Shown in pieces: positions 49,478-58,115 of a DNA stretch of 64,000 nucleotides; the stretch's first letter is position 1; each line of letters starts with the position of its first letter. The stretch is from Nocardioides zeae. Lineage in GTDB: Bacteria; Actinomycetota; Actinomycetes; Propionibacteriales; Nocardioidaceae. The position numbers and the translations under genes were made by a program. The notes under the pieces were generated by a model that saw only the letters and a list, made by a program, of their open reading frames with translations, was not told the DNA's origin and did no database searches. The stretch is taken from NCBI RefSeq assembly GCF_010686755.1, contig NZ_JAAGXA010000015.1:16252-80251 (forward strand), given 5' to 3'.

Positions 49478-51078
49478 GAGGACTCCCCCGCCGACCCCGC
49501 CGCCGCGACGACCTCGTCGACCGTCAGCCAGCCCGCGCCGGTGATCTTGGCGACCTGCGGCGCGAAGGACGGCGACTCCGCGAGCACGTCGCGCACGGGA
49601 CCGGCTGAGACGACCTCGCCCTCCGCCATGACGACGACCCGGTCGGCCACCCGCGCGACGAACTCCACGTCGTGGGAGGCGACGAGCACCGCGTGCCCGG
49701 TGTCGGCGAGACGACGGAGGGTCACCGCGAGGGCCTCCTTCGCCGGGTAGTCGAGCCCCCGGGTCGGCTCGTCGAGCAGCAGCACCGGGGGCTCGGCGAC
49801 GAGCACGATCGCGAGCACCAGCGCGAGCCGCTGGCCCTCCGACAGGTCGCGGGGGTGCTGCTCGGGGTCGATCCCCGGCACCATCGTCGCCAGCAGGGCG
49901 GCGCACGAGCCCGCCTCCGCGCGGGCGCCGGCGTCGGCCGCCGCGCACTCCTCGCGCACCGTCTCGAGGTAGAGCAGGTCGGCCGCGGTCTGCGGGACCA
50001 GCCCCACGCGCCGTACCCGCTCGTCCGCCGACAGCGCCGCAGGGTCCACGCCGTCGACGGTGACCCGCCCTGCGTAGCGCTTCCGGGAGCCCTGCAGCGC
50101 CCAGATCAGGCTCGACTTGCCGGCGCCGTTGCGGCCCATCAGGGCCGTCACGATCCCGCTCGGCAGGTCGACGTCGACCTCCCGCACGACCGCGCGGCGC
50201 CCGTGCGCGACGGTCACGCCGCGGCCCGTGAGGCCCGCAGCCGTCGCCGTACGGACGGGAGCGTCGGGCGCCGCGGGCAGCCCGAGCCCGCGCACCCGGC
50301 GCCGCGCGTCGCGCACCGTCAGCGGCAGCGGCTCCCAGCCCAGTCGACGGCCGAGGTCGACGATCGGGGGCACGACGGGGGCCTCGCGCAGCACGTCGGC
50401 GGTGTCGCCGACCCGCACGCGGCCGTCGCCGGTGAGCAGGCAGGTGCGGTCGGCGAACGGTACGACGCGTTCCAGCCGGTGCTCGGCGAGGAGCACCGAC
50501 AGGCCGACGTCGTGGACGAGCCGGGTGAGGCTCGCCAGCACCTCCTCGGCCGCCGTCGGGTCCAGCGCCGACGTCGGCTCGTCGAGCACCAGCAGCCGCG
50601 GGTGGGCGGCGAGCACCGCACCGATCGCGACCCGCTGCTGCTGCCCGCCGGACAGCGCCCGCAGGTCCCGCGCGCGGAGATCGGCGATGCCGAGCAGGTC
50701 GAGGGTCTCCTCGACGCGCCGGCGCATCGTCGTCGGGGCGAGGCCGAGCTGCTCCATGCCGTAGGCCAGCTCCTCCTCGACCGTGTCGGTGACGAATCCG
50801 GCGACGGGGTCCTGCCCCACGTAGCCGACGAGGTGTGCCCGCTCGCGCGGCGGCAGGTCCACGATGCTCGTGCCGTCGACGAGGACGTCCCCGCCGAGGG
50901 TGCCGCCGGTGAAGCGCGGCACGAGCCCCGGTACGACGCCCAGGAGCGTCGACTTGCCCACCCCGGTGCGCCCCGCGACGAGCACGAGCTCGCCCTCCTC
51001 GACCTCCAGGTCCACCCGGTCGAGCACCGGCGTCGCGGCGTCGTCGTAGGTGAAGGTGATCCCGCGCAGCTCGATCAC
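49474..51078 (-). CDS. ECF transporter ATP-binding protein with two fused ATPase domains
   Basis: 534 residues containing both ATPases in one chain. Domain 1: Walker A AGRTGVGKST, signature ALSGGQQQRVAIGAVL, Walker B RLLVLDEPTSALD and LLAEHRLE. Domain 2 (from about residue 290): GRNGAGKSS, signature DLSEGQRLALVLAIV, VLLLDEPTRGLD and VASHDVEFV. These replace separate EcfA and EcfA' subunits. GTG at 51078 overlaps ecfT by 4 bases. It powers the S component in the same operon. Confidence 0.93.
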   Translation of the reverse strand: MIELRGITFTYDDAATPVLDRVDLEVEEGELVLVAGRTGVGKSTLLGVVPGLVPRFTGGTLGGDVLVDGTSIVDLPPRERAHLVGYVGQDPVAGFVTDTVEEELAYGMEQLGLAPTTMRRRVEETLDLLGIADLRARDLRALSGGQQQRVAIGAVLAAHPRLLVLDEPTSALDPTAAEEVLASLTRLVHDVGLSVLLAEHRLERVVPFADRTCLLTGDGRVRVGDTADVLREAPVVPPIVDLGRRLGWEPLPLTVRDARRRVRGLGLPAAPDAPVRTATAAGLTGRGVTVAHGRRAVVREVDVDLPSGIVTALMGRNGAGKSSLIWALQGSRKRYAGRVTVDGVDPAALSADERVRRVGLVPQTAADLLYLETVREECAAADAGARAEAGSCAALLATMVPGIDPEQHPRDLSEGQRLALVLAIVLVAEPPVLLLDEPTRGLDYPAKEALAVTLRRLADTGHAVLVASHDVEFVARVADRVVVMAEGEVVSAGPVRDVLAESPSFAPQVAKITGAGWLTVDEVVAAAGSAGESS

Positions 51079-52181
51079 CGTGCACCCCCGTCGGTTCCGG
51101 GCGGGGGCGGCGCCAGCAGCGCCACCAGCCCCAGCAGCGCCGCCGCCAGCGCCGCCACGCTGACGACCGGGGCCGCGAGCAGGTCGGGCTCGAGCACGAG
51201 CGGCTCCGAGCCCCGCAGCACGAGGAAGGCCGCCAGCACGGCGATGCCCGTCCCCACGACGACGACCTCGGGCCAGCGCCACGGGGCCGGGCGGTAGCGG
51301 GTGCGCCCCACCCGCCGGCCCGACGCGACCATGCCGGCAACGGCGAGCGCGACGCCGAGCGCCAGCATCGGCAGCGCCAGCCACCGGGGGGCGGTGAGGT
51401 CGAGCACCCCGTAGACGCCCACGCCGATCCCGACCATGCCTCCCAGCATGAGGGCTCCCGTGCGCAGCCGCTGCGCCCGGGTCGCCTCGCCCGACCGGCC
51501 GTAGCCGCGCGTGTCCATCCCCGCCGCGAGGGCGAGGGACCGGTCGAGCGCGTCCTCGAGCACGGGCACGAGCACCCGCCGGATGCTCGTCCACCGACGT
51601 GCCCGGCCCCCGGGCGAGGGGCGGAGGCGCTGGGCGGCGCGCACGCGGCGTACCGACTGCGCGAGCTGGGGCATCACGTTGACCGCGACGACGAGGGCGG
51701 TGCCGACCTCGTACAGCGCCGCCGGCATCGAGGCCATCAGCCGCTTCGGGTTGGCCAGGGCGTTGGCCGCGCCGACGCAGATGACGATGGTCGCGAGGCG
51801 GAGCCCGTCGTAGAGCCCCCCGAGCAGCGCCTCCTGCGTCACCGGCCCCAGCAGCTGGATGCCGAGCACGGCGTCGGGCAGCGGGATCTCGGGCAGGTCG
51901 ACGAGGACGCGCGTGCCGTAGGCGCCACCGACGAGCAGGCGGAACAGCACCCGGAGCACGACGATGAGCGCACCCACCGCGAGGTAGAGGTGGAAGACCC
52001 GCGCCCACGGGTGGTCCGTGCGACGGGCCAGCACCACGATGCAGGCGACGGCGACGAGCAGCAGCTGGAGGTAGGGGTTCGACGTCGTGGACGCCGCCCC
52101 CGCCAGCCCCACCGCCCAGCCCCACCACGCGAGCGGGTGCAGCTCACGGGGCAGGCGGGCGACCGTCGCCCGCCCGCTCAC
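51075..52181 (-). CDS. ecfT: ECF transporter T component
   Basis: A 368-residue membrane protein. The N-terminal half has the EcfT helices (LHPLAWWGWAVGLAGAAST, LQLLLVAVACIVVLA); the coupling region is SLALAAGMDTRGYGRSGEA with the A-x-x-x-RGYG motif that contacts the ATPases, and PQLAQSVRRVRAAQRLR is the first coupling-helix region. The extra C-terminal hydrophobic helices are longer than in the usual 250-residue EcfT. GTG at 52181 overlaps the preceding gene by 4 bases. It joins the S component to the fused ATPase. Confidence 0.9.
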   Translation of the reverse strand: MSGRATVARLPRELHPLAWWGWAVGLAGAASTTSNPYLQLLLVAVACIVVLARRTDHPWARVFHLYLAVGALIVVLRVLFRLLVGGAYGTRVLVDLPEIPLPDAVLGIQLLGPVTQEALLGGLYDGLRLATIVICVGAANALANPKRLMASMPAALYEVGTALVVAVNVMPQLAQSVRRVRAAQRLRPSPGGRARRWTSIRRVLVPVLEDALDRSLALAAGMDTRGYGRSGEATRAQRLRTGALMLGGMVGIGVGVYGVLDLTAPRWLALPMLALGVALAVAGMVASGRRVGRTRYRPAPWRWPEVVVVGTGIAVLAAFLVLRGSEPLVLEPDLLAAPVVSVAALAAALLGLVALLAPPPPGTDGGAR

Positions 52182-53134
52182 AGCAGCGGACCCGCTTCCG
52201 ACCTCCTCCGACGGGCGAGGGCGACGCCGCCACCACCGGCGGCGAGCACGACGGCCACGATCCCGAGCGCCCACCACGGCACGCTGCCGCCTGCGGCCTC
52301 GTCGGCGGCGTCGCTGCTGCCCTCGGAGGGCACGACCGCGTCCTCGTCGTAGGCAGCCGTCTCCCCCGCGCTCGGCTCACCGCTGGTCGGCGCGTCGGTG
52401 GCGCCGGCCGTCGGGTCCGCCGTGGGGTCCGCCGTCGCGCCCGTCGTCGGCGCGTCCGTCGGAGCGTCGGTAGCGTCGGTGGCGCCGGGCGTCGCGGACC
52501 TCGGTACGCCGCTGCCCGGCGCACCGCTGCCCCCGGGCGTGGTCGACGGCGCGGTGCCGCGGGACGAGCCGCCGCTCGGGGAGCCGGAGCCACCCGCGCC
52601 GCTGCCCGGGTCCGACGGCGCCGACGGGCTGGAGCCCGCGCCGCTGCCCGAGCCAGCTCGGGCCGGGGCCGAGCTCCTCGGCGGAACAGCATCCCGTGCC
52701 GACGTCGAACCGTCCTGCCAGGCCCACGCGACGTATCCACCGTCGGGAACCTGGAGGCTGTCAACGCCGAGCGTCGCGTACTTCCAGCCTGATGACGTGC
52801 CGTCAGACCACCAGAGACCCCAGTAGCGGCCCTCGCTGGTGTTCTTTCCGCAGTCCTTGCCGGGCAGCTCATCGACGTAGCAGACGAAGCCGGGCTGTCG
52901 AGGGTCATCGCGCTGGGAGTAACCCGCGGAGTTGAACAGAGTCCGAGCCTTGCCTCCCGAGCTGACGCACGATTCCGTGACTCCGCCGCCGAGCGAACCT
53001 CGATCGACGACGACCGTCACCCCACCGGCGCCGGTGCACCCGGCCGCCGCGGCGGGGGCGGCGGTGACGCCGCCGAGCACGGGCGTCGCCGCCACCGCGA
53101 GGGCGGTGGCGGCGACGAAGCGGGCGAACCTCAC
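52178..53134 (-). CDS. Membrane-anchored DUF4430-like (transcobalamin beta-domain-like) protein
   Basis: A 318-residue surface protein: a signal peptide (RFARFVAATALAVAATPVLG), then about 100 residues that resemble DUF4430 (GVTVVVDRGS, ARTLFNSAGYSQ, GFVCYVDELPG, RYWGLWWSDGTSSGWKYA, VDSLQVPDGGYVAWAWQDG), a long Ser/Pro/Gly/Thr-rich stalk (about 165-275), a transmembrane helix (VPWWALGIVAVVLAAGGGG) and RRRR. DUF4430 is the fold of the cobalamin-gripping beta domain of intrinsic factor and transcobalamin. Four Cys in the domain could form disulfides. GTG at 53134 overlaps the upstream stop by 4 bases. The stretch 52740-53000 is less GC-rich than its neighbours. Function inferred. Confidence 0.72.
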   Translation of the reverse strand: MRFARFVAATALAVAATPVLGGVTAAPAAAAGCTGAGGVTVVVDRGSLGGGVTESCVSSGGKARTLFNSAGYSQRDDPRQPGFVCYVDELPGKDCGKNTSEGRYWGLWWSDGTSSGWKYATLGVDSLQVPDGGYVAWAWQDGSTSARDAVPPRSSAPARAGSGSGAGSSPSAPSDPGSGAGGSGSPSGGSSRGTAPSTTPGGSGAPGSGVPRSATPGATDATDAPTDAPTTGATADPTADPTAGATDAPTSGEPSAGETAAYDEDAVVPSEGSSDAADEAAGGSVPWWALGIVAVVLAAGGGGVALARRRRSEAGPLL

Positions 53135-54810
53135 TTGATGACGGTGAAGGTGGACTTCACGAAACGGTCGGAGTACTGACCGACGATCGCGAACTCCCAC
53201 CGACCGAGCGTGCTGCCGCCACGGAAGGCGAAGGAGGCGCGACCGTTGGCGTCCGCCTTGCCGGTGCCGCGGACGCGGCCGTGGTAGCTGAGCGTGAACG
53301 GCTCACCGGGCGCGAGGCCGCTGACCTTGACGGCGACCTGGCCGTTCCGGCGCACGGTCGGGGTCGACGTCAGGCCGAAGCGCTTGGCGGCGAGGGACCA
53401 GTACGAGATCTTGACCGACGAGCGGCCGGTGGTGCCCAGGTAGAGGTTGCGCAGCGCCGTGCCCACGGGCACACGCACCGTCGCCGTGGTCTGGCCGTCG
53501 AGGTCGGCCGTCACGAAGACGGGCTGCTGGCCGCCGACGAGGCAGCCGGTCTCGCCCGGGGCGAGGCCGGCGACGAGCACCGACATGGTGCCGCCGGAAC
53601 GCTGGCGACCCGAGTCGGCGCGCATGCCGGGGCGCTTCTCGGCGGCGAGCGCCCACTGCAGCGCCGGGAGCGCCTGCGCGTTGGCGAGCTGCCACTGGTA
53701 GGTCGTGTCCTCCGTGATGCCGTCGGTGCGGCCGGCCGCGAGCGCGGCGTCGTCGTAGGCGAGCGCACCCTGGTCGGCGTTGAGCTGCGAGCGGCACGAC
53801 GCGATCTCGTTCACCTGGTGCTGGCGCAGCCAGGCGGCCGCGGCCTCCGGCTCGAAGCCGATGTCCAAGGGGTTGCCGTCGAGCTCGCCGAGCACGCCGA
53901 GGGCGAGGGCCGCGAGGCCCGTGCTGTTGGCGTTGGCGCCGATCTCGCCGCCGTCGCCCCACGCGCCCTCGTCGCCCTGCGTGGCCGCGAGGAAGTCGAC
54001 GGCGCCGAGGATCGCGTCCTGGGCGGTCTCGTCGTCGGCCACCTGGTCGAGCAGCGCGAGGATCGCGAGCGCGGTCACGTCGGTGCTGCCCTCGCCACCC
54101 GCGGCGTCGCAGGACTGGTCGGCTGCGGCCGGGTCGGAGAAGTAGAGCCGGAAGCCGCCGTCGGCGCACTGCTGTTGCAGCAGGAAGTCCGTGGCGAGGG
54201 GCCCGAGGTCGCTGCCGGCGCTGGTGAGCGCCTCGACCGCGAACGCCTGGCCGAAGCCGTTGGCGTAGTCGGCCGCGAACTCGTTCTCCGGGTCGAAGTC
54301 GTCGAAGATCCGGCCCTCGGCCGGGCCGTCGACGGTGACCTGGCCCTCGAGGCGCTGCACCAGGTCCACACCGCCGTACGACGTGGCGTCACCCCCGGCG
54401 TACTGCACCAGCGTGAGGAGCTTGGCCGTGCCGCCCGCGCTGACGAGCGTGCCGAAGCCGTTGTCGCCCGTGTAGGACTCGGCGAGCGGCTCGACGGCGT
54501 CGACGACCGCGGCGAGGGCCTCGTCGTCACCCGTGTAGTAGAAGCTGCGGCCGGCGTCGACCGTGGCGCTCGTGTTGGGACCGAAGCTGGTCTGCAGGAC
54601 GCCGTCGCCCTCGGCGAGCTGGGCGGTCAGCCACGCCGCGGCCGCCGCGGCGGGCGCGGTGTCGTAGCCGTCCTCGGTGACGGCGGCGACCGCGGGGGTG
54701 GCGGCGGACGCCGTGAGCGGGGGCAGCAGGGCCGCCGTGGTGGCCGTGGCCGCGACCGCGGCGATGGCGAGCGCACCGGCACGGGGGCCGATCAGGTGAC
54801 GCAGGGACAT
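53131..54810 (-). CDS. Secreted prenyltransferase/squalene-cyclase-repeat protein (transcobalamin alpha-domain-like)
   Basis: A 559-residue exported protein with signal LAIAAVAATATTAALLPPLTA. The alpha/alpha repeats are visible at about 45-360: AAAAWLTAQLAEGDGVLQ, ATDFLLQQQCADGGFRLYFSD, TDVTALAILALLDQV, AVDFLAATQGDEGAWGDG and NANSTGLAALALGVLG, the LxxxQxxDGGF pattern of the terpenoid-cyclase-like barrel, which is also the fold of the intrinsic factor alpha domain. Cyclase catalytic DDTA/DCTA motifs are absent. The last 150 residues are Ig-like. ATG at 54810 has AGAGGAA, sequestered by a hairpin. First gene of the B12-riboswitch operon. Confidence 0.78.
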   Translation of the reverse strand: MSLRHLIGPRAGALAIAAVAATATTAALLPPLTASAATPAVAAVTEDGYDTAPAAAAAAWLTAQLAEGDGVLQTSFGPNTSATVDAGRSFYYTGDDEALAAVVDAVEPLAESYTGDNGFGTLVSAGGTAKLLTLVQYAGGDATSYGGVDLVQRLEGQVTVDGPAEGRIFDDFDPENEFAADYANGFGQAFAVEALTSAGSDLGPLATDFLLQQQCADGGFRLYFSDPAAADQSCDAAGGEGSTDVTALAILALLDQVADDETAQDAILGAVDFLAATQGDEGAWGDGGEIGANANSTGLAALALGVLGELDGNPLDIGFEPEAAAAWLRQHQVNEIASCRSQLNADQGALAYDDAALAAGRTDGITEDTTYQWQLANAQALPALQWALAAEKRPGMRADSGRQRSGGTMSVLVAGLAPGETGCLVGGQQPVFVTADLDGQTTATVRVPVGTALRNLYLGTTGRSSVKISYWSLAAKRFGLTSTPTVRRNGQVAVKVSGLAPGEPFTLSYHGRVRGTGKADANGRASFAFRGGSTLGRWEFAIVGQYSDRFVKSTFTVIK

Positions 54811-54817
54811 GGGTTCC

Positions 54818-54839
54818 TCTCCGCTGCAGCGCACGGAGA
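54818..54839 (-). promoter_or_regulatory. Shine-Dalgarno-sequestering hairpin
   Basis: On the minus strand TCTCCG (54839-54834) pairs with CGGAGA (54823-54818), and the second arm overlaps the GGAGAGGAA ribosome site of the following gene. It is the likely expression platform of the upstream riboswitch: folded, it would hide the ribosome site. Pairing is evident; its switching is inferred. Confidence 0.6.
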
Positions 54840-54867
54840 TCCCCTCAGGACCCCCGCCGCGTTCCGC

Positions 54868-55019
54868 GACAGCGTGGTGTCAGGCACCTCGCGGCAGGTG
54901 TTCCGGCTCGCCGGGCCCCGAGGGTCCCGGCCTACGGTTGCGGGTCAGCGCCGGATTCGGACCGGCTTCCCCTGCACGCGACGTGGACGAGCGCCCGCCG
55001 ACCGGCGGGCGCTCGTCAC
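54868..55019 (-). promoter_or_regulatory. Cobalamin (B12) riboswitch
   Basis: On the minus strand the conserved cobalamin aptamer core is readable: GGGGAAGCCGG and GTCCGAATCCGGC, then GCTGACCCGCAACCGTA (54949-54933), and finally GAGCCGGAACACCTGCCGCG (54909-54890), the B12-box strand. The 5' part contains a 14-bp hairpin (GACGAGCGCCCGCC paired with its complement, 54986-55017), either the peripheral stem or the terminator of gatB. It lies between gatB and the secreted repeat protein and precedes the whole ECF operon. Boundaries are approximate. Confidence 0.88.
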
Positions 55020-55074
55020 TGTAGCTGAGATCGCGCTGAGAAGACCTGTCCGTGCGGCCCCTGGGCGGTGCCCG

Positions 55075-56571
55075 TCAGGCCAGGCGCTCCAGCACGAGCT
55101 CGCGGACCCGGCCGGCGTCGGCCTGGCCGCGCATCTCCTTCATGACCGCACCGATGAGGGCGCCCGCGGCGGCGTGCTTGCCGTCGCGGATCTTCTGCGC
55201 CACGTCGGGGTTGGCCTCGATCGCCTTGTCGACCGCGGCACCGAGCGCCCCGTCGTCGGAGACGATCGCGAGACCGCGGGCCGCGACGATCTCCTCCGGC
55301 GTGCCTTCGCCGGCGACGAGGCCGTCGAAGACCTGGCGCGCCAGCTTGTCGTTGATCGTGCCCGCGTCGACGAGCGCCTGGACGGCCGCGACCTGGGCCG
55401 GCGTGACGCCGACCTCGGCCAGCTCGACGCCCGCGTCCTTCGCCCGGCGCGCGAGCTCGGCGACCCACCACTTGCGCGCGGCCTGGGGCGCGGCGCCCGC
55501 GGCGATGGTCTCCTCGACGAGGCCGAACGCGCCCGCACCGACGGTGTCGCGCATCTCGAGGTCGGTGAAGCCCCACTCGCCCTGGAGACGGGCGCGCTTG
55601 GTCGTCGGGTTCTCCGGCAACGTGGCGCGGAGCTCCTCGACCCACGCCCGGCTGGGCGCGACCGGCACCAGGTCGGGCTCGGGGAAGTAGCGGTAGTCCT
55701 CCGCGTCCGACTTCTCGCGACCCGACGTGGTGATGCCCGTGTCCTCGTGGAAGTGGCGCGTCTCCTGCACGACCTTGCCGCCACCGTCGAGCACGCCCGC
55801 GTGGCGCGAGACCTCGAAGCGCACCGCGCGCTCGATGGAGCGGAACGAGTTGACGTTCTTCGTCTCGCTGCGGGTGCCGAGCGCGCCCGAGCCCGCGGGG
55901 GCGAGCGAGAGGTTCACGTCGGCGCGCAGGTTGCCCTGGTCCATCCGGGCCTCCGAGACGCCGAGCGCCAGGATGAGGTCGCGCAGCTGCTGCACGTAGG
56001 CCCGCGCCACCGCGGGGGCCTTCTCGCCCGCGCCCGTGATCGGCCGCGTGACGATCTCGATGAGCGGGATGCCGGCGCGGTTGTAGTCGACCAGCGAGTG
56101 GTCGGCCCCGTGGATGCGGCCCGTCGCGCCGCCCACGTGGGTCGACTTGCCGGTGTCCTCCTCCATGTGGGCGCGCTCGATGTCGACCCGGAACGTCTCG
56201 CCGTCCACGTCGACGTCCATGTAGCCGTCGAAGGCGATGGGCTCGTCGTACTGGGACGTCTGGAAGTTCTTCGGCATGTCCGGGTAGAAGTAGTTCTTCC
56301 GCGCGAAGCGGCACCACTCGGCGATGTCGCAGTTGAGCGCGAGCCCGATGCGGATCGCGGCCTCGACCGCCTTGGCGTTCACCGCGGGCATGGCGCCCGG
56401 CAGCCCCAGGCAGGTCGGGCAGACCTGCGTGTTCGGCTCGCCGCCGAACGTCGCGGGGCAGCCGCAGAACATCTTGGTCGCCGTGTTGAGCTCGACGTGG
56501 ACCTCCAGGCCCAGCGCCGGCTCGTACCGCGTCAGCGCCTCGTCGAAGTCGACCAGGGTCTCGGTGCTCAT
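55075..56571 (-). CDS. gatB: Asp-tRNA(Asn)/Glu-tRNA(Gln) amidotransferase subunit B
   Basis: A 498-residue GatB, which phosphorylates mischarged Glu- or Asp-tRNA and receives ammonia from GatA. N-terminal signature LGLEVHVELNTATKMFCGCPA with CPTCLGLPGAMP (zinc Cys pairs), then FARKNYFYPDMPKNFQTSQYDEPI-type region, GRIHGADHSLVDYNRAGIPL-type residues and KNVNSFRSIERA. The C-terminal YqeY-like domain (KWWVAELARRAKD, GAVMKEMRGQADAGRV) is present. ATG at 56571 overlaps gatA by 4 bases. Confidence 0.98.
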   Translation of the reverse strand: MSTETLVDFDEALTRYEPALGLEVHVELNTATKMFCGCPATFGGEPNTQVCPTCLGLPGAMPAVNAKAVEAAIRIGLALNCDIAEWCRFARKNYFYPDMPKNFQTSQYDEPIAFDGYMDVDVDGETFRVDIERAHMEEDTGKSTHVGGATGRIHGADHSLVDYNRAGIPLIEIVTRPITGAGEKAPAVARAYVQQLRDLILALGVSEARMDQGNLRADVNLSLAPAGSGALGTRSETKNVNSFRSIERAVRFEVSRHAGVLDGGGKVVQETRHFHEDTGITTSGREKSDAEDYRYFPEPDLVPVAPSRAWVEELRATLPENPTTKRARLQGEWGFTDLEMRDTVGAGAFGLVEETIAAGAAPQAARKWWVAELARRAKDAGVELAEVGVTPAQVAAVQALVDAGTINDKLARQVFDGLVAGEGTPEEIVAARGLAIVSDDGALGAAVDKAIEANPDVAQKIRDGKHAAAGALIGAVMKEMRGQADAGRVRELVLERLA

Positions 56572-58115
56572 CGAGCGACCTCCTCGAGCTCGGGGGCCTG
56601 CGCGAGCAAGGCCCCGCCCCACGTGCGTGCCAGCAGTGCCTCGACCGCCGCGCCCACCCGGTAGACCCGGTCGTCGGCCATCGCCGGCGCGAGCACCTGG
56701 AAGCCGACCGGCAGCCCGTCCTCGTCAGCGAGGCCGGCGGGCACGGAGATGCCCGGGATGCCCGCCAGGTTCGCGGGGATCGTGGCGAGGTCGCCGGCGT
56801 ACATCGCCAGCGGGTCGTCGAGCTTCTCCCCCAGCTTGAACGCCGTCGTCGGCGCCGTCGGGCTGACGAGCACGTCGACCTGCTCGAAGGCGGCGTCGAA
56901 GTCGCGGGCGATGAGCGTGCGGATCTTCTGCGCCTGGCCGTAGTAGGCGTCGTAGTAGCCCGACGACAGCGCGTAGGTGCCGATGATGATCCGGCGCTTC
57001 ACCTCGTCGCCGAAGCCCTCGTCGCGGCTCGCGCGCATGACCTCCTCGGCGCTCGGCGCCTCGACGCCCGCGGGCAGCACCCGCCGGCCGTAGCGCATGG
57101 CGTCGAACTTCGCGAGGTTCGAGGAGCACTCCGCGGGGAGCACCAGGTAGTAGGCCGCGATGGCGTGCACGATGTTCGGGCAGCTGACCTCGACCACCTC
57201 GGCGCCGGCGTCCACCAGCAGCGCGACGGTCTCGTCGAAGCGGGCCTTCACGCCGGGCTGCCAGCCCTCGCCGCTCAGCTCCGTCACGACGCCGACCTTG
57301 AGCCCGGTCAGGTCGCCGGTGGCGCCCTGGCGGGCGGCCTCGACGAGGCTGGGCAGCTCCTGCGGGATGCTCGTGGAGTCGCGCGGGTCGTGACCGCCGA
57401 TGAGGTCCTGCAGCAGCGCCGAGTCGAGCACCGTGCGGGTCACCGGGCCGACCTGGTCGAGCGAGTTGGCGAGCGCCACGAGGCCGTAGCGCGAGACCGC
57501 GCCGTACGTCGGCTTCACGCCCACCGTGCCGGTGACGGCGCCCGGCTGCCGGATCGAGCCACCGGTGTCGGTGCCGATGGCCAGCGGGGCCTCGTACGCC
57601 GCGACCGCAGCCGCCGAGCCGCCCCCGGAGCCGCCCGGGATGCGGGTCAGGTCCCACGGGTTGCGGGTCGGGCCGTAGGCCGAGTGCTCGGTGGAGGATC
57701 CCATCGCGAACTCGTCCATGTTGGTCTTGCCGAGGATCGGCAGGCCGGCGGCCTTCAGCTTGGCGACGACCGTCGCGTCGTACGGCGGCACCCAGCCCTC
57801 GAGGATGCGCGAGCCGCACGTCGTGGGGAGGCCCGTCGTCGCCAGCACGTCCTTCACGGCGATCGGCACGCCGTCGAGGGCGTGGAGCGGTGCACCCGCC
57901 GCGCGACGCTCGTCGGAGGCCCGGGCCTGCGCGAGAGCGCCCTCGGCGTCCACGTGCAGGAAGGCGTGCACGCCCGAGTCGGCGTCGCCGTCGACGGCGG
58001 CGATCCGGTCGAGGTGGGCCCGGGTCAGCTCGACCGAGGTGACCTCGCCGGCGGCCAGCGCGTCGGCCAGCTCGGCCGCCGTGCGGCGGGTCCAGTCGGT
58101 GGTCGCGGCGCTCAC
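56568..58115 (-). CDS. gatA: Asp-tRNA(Asn)/Glu-tRNA(Gln) amidotransferase subunit A
   Basis: A 515-residue amidase-signature enzyme that liberates ammonia from glutamine for GatB. The Lys-Ser-cisSer triad is seen in PIAVKDVLATTG (Lys), GGSGGGSAAAVA (cis-Ser) and GTDTGGSIRQPG (nucleophile Ser). KTNMDEFAMGSSTEHSAYGP is diagnostic for GatA rather than other amidases. GTG at 58115 overlaps gatC by 4 bases. Cytoplasmic, part of the GatCAB complex. Confidence 0.98.
   Translation of the reverse strand: MSAATTDWTRRTAAELADALAAGEVTSVELTRAHLDRIAAVDGDADSGVHAFLHVDAEGALAQARASDERRAAGAPLHALDGVPIAVKDVLATTGLPTTCGSRILEGWVPPYDATVVAKLKAAGLPILGKTNMDEFAMGSSTEHSAYGPTRNPWDLTRIPGGSGGGSAAAVAAYEAPLAIGTDTGGSIRQPGAVTGTVGVKPTYGAVSRYGLVALANSLDQVGPVTRTVLDSALLQDLIGGHDPRDSTSIPQELPSLVEAARQGATGDLTGLKVGVVTELSGEGWQPGVKARFDETVALLVDAGAEVVEVSCPNIVHAIAAYYLVLPAECSSNLAKFDAMRYGRRVLPAGVEAPSAEEVMRASRDEGFGDEVKRRIIIGTYALSSGYYDAYYGQAQKIRTLIARDFDAAFEQVDVLVSPTAPTTAFKLGEKLDDPLAMYAGDLATIPANLAGIPGISVPAGLADEDGLPVGFQVLAPAMADDRVYRVGAAVEALLARTWGGALLAQAPELEEVAR

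Noticed and set aside
54950..54965. tRNA T-loop-like GGTCCGAATCC
   Set aside because: It lies inside the cobalamin aptamer core; no cloverleaf can be drawn around it.
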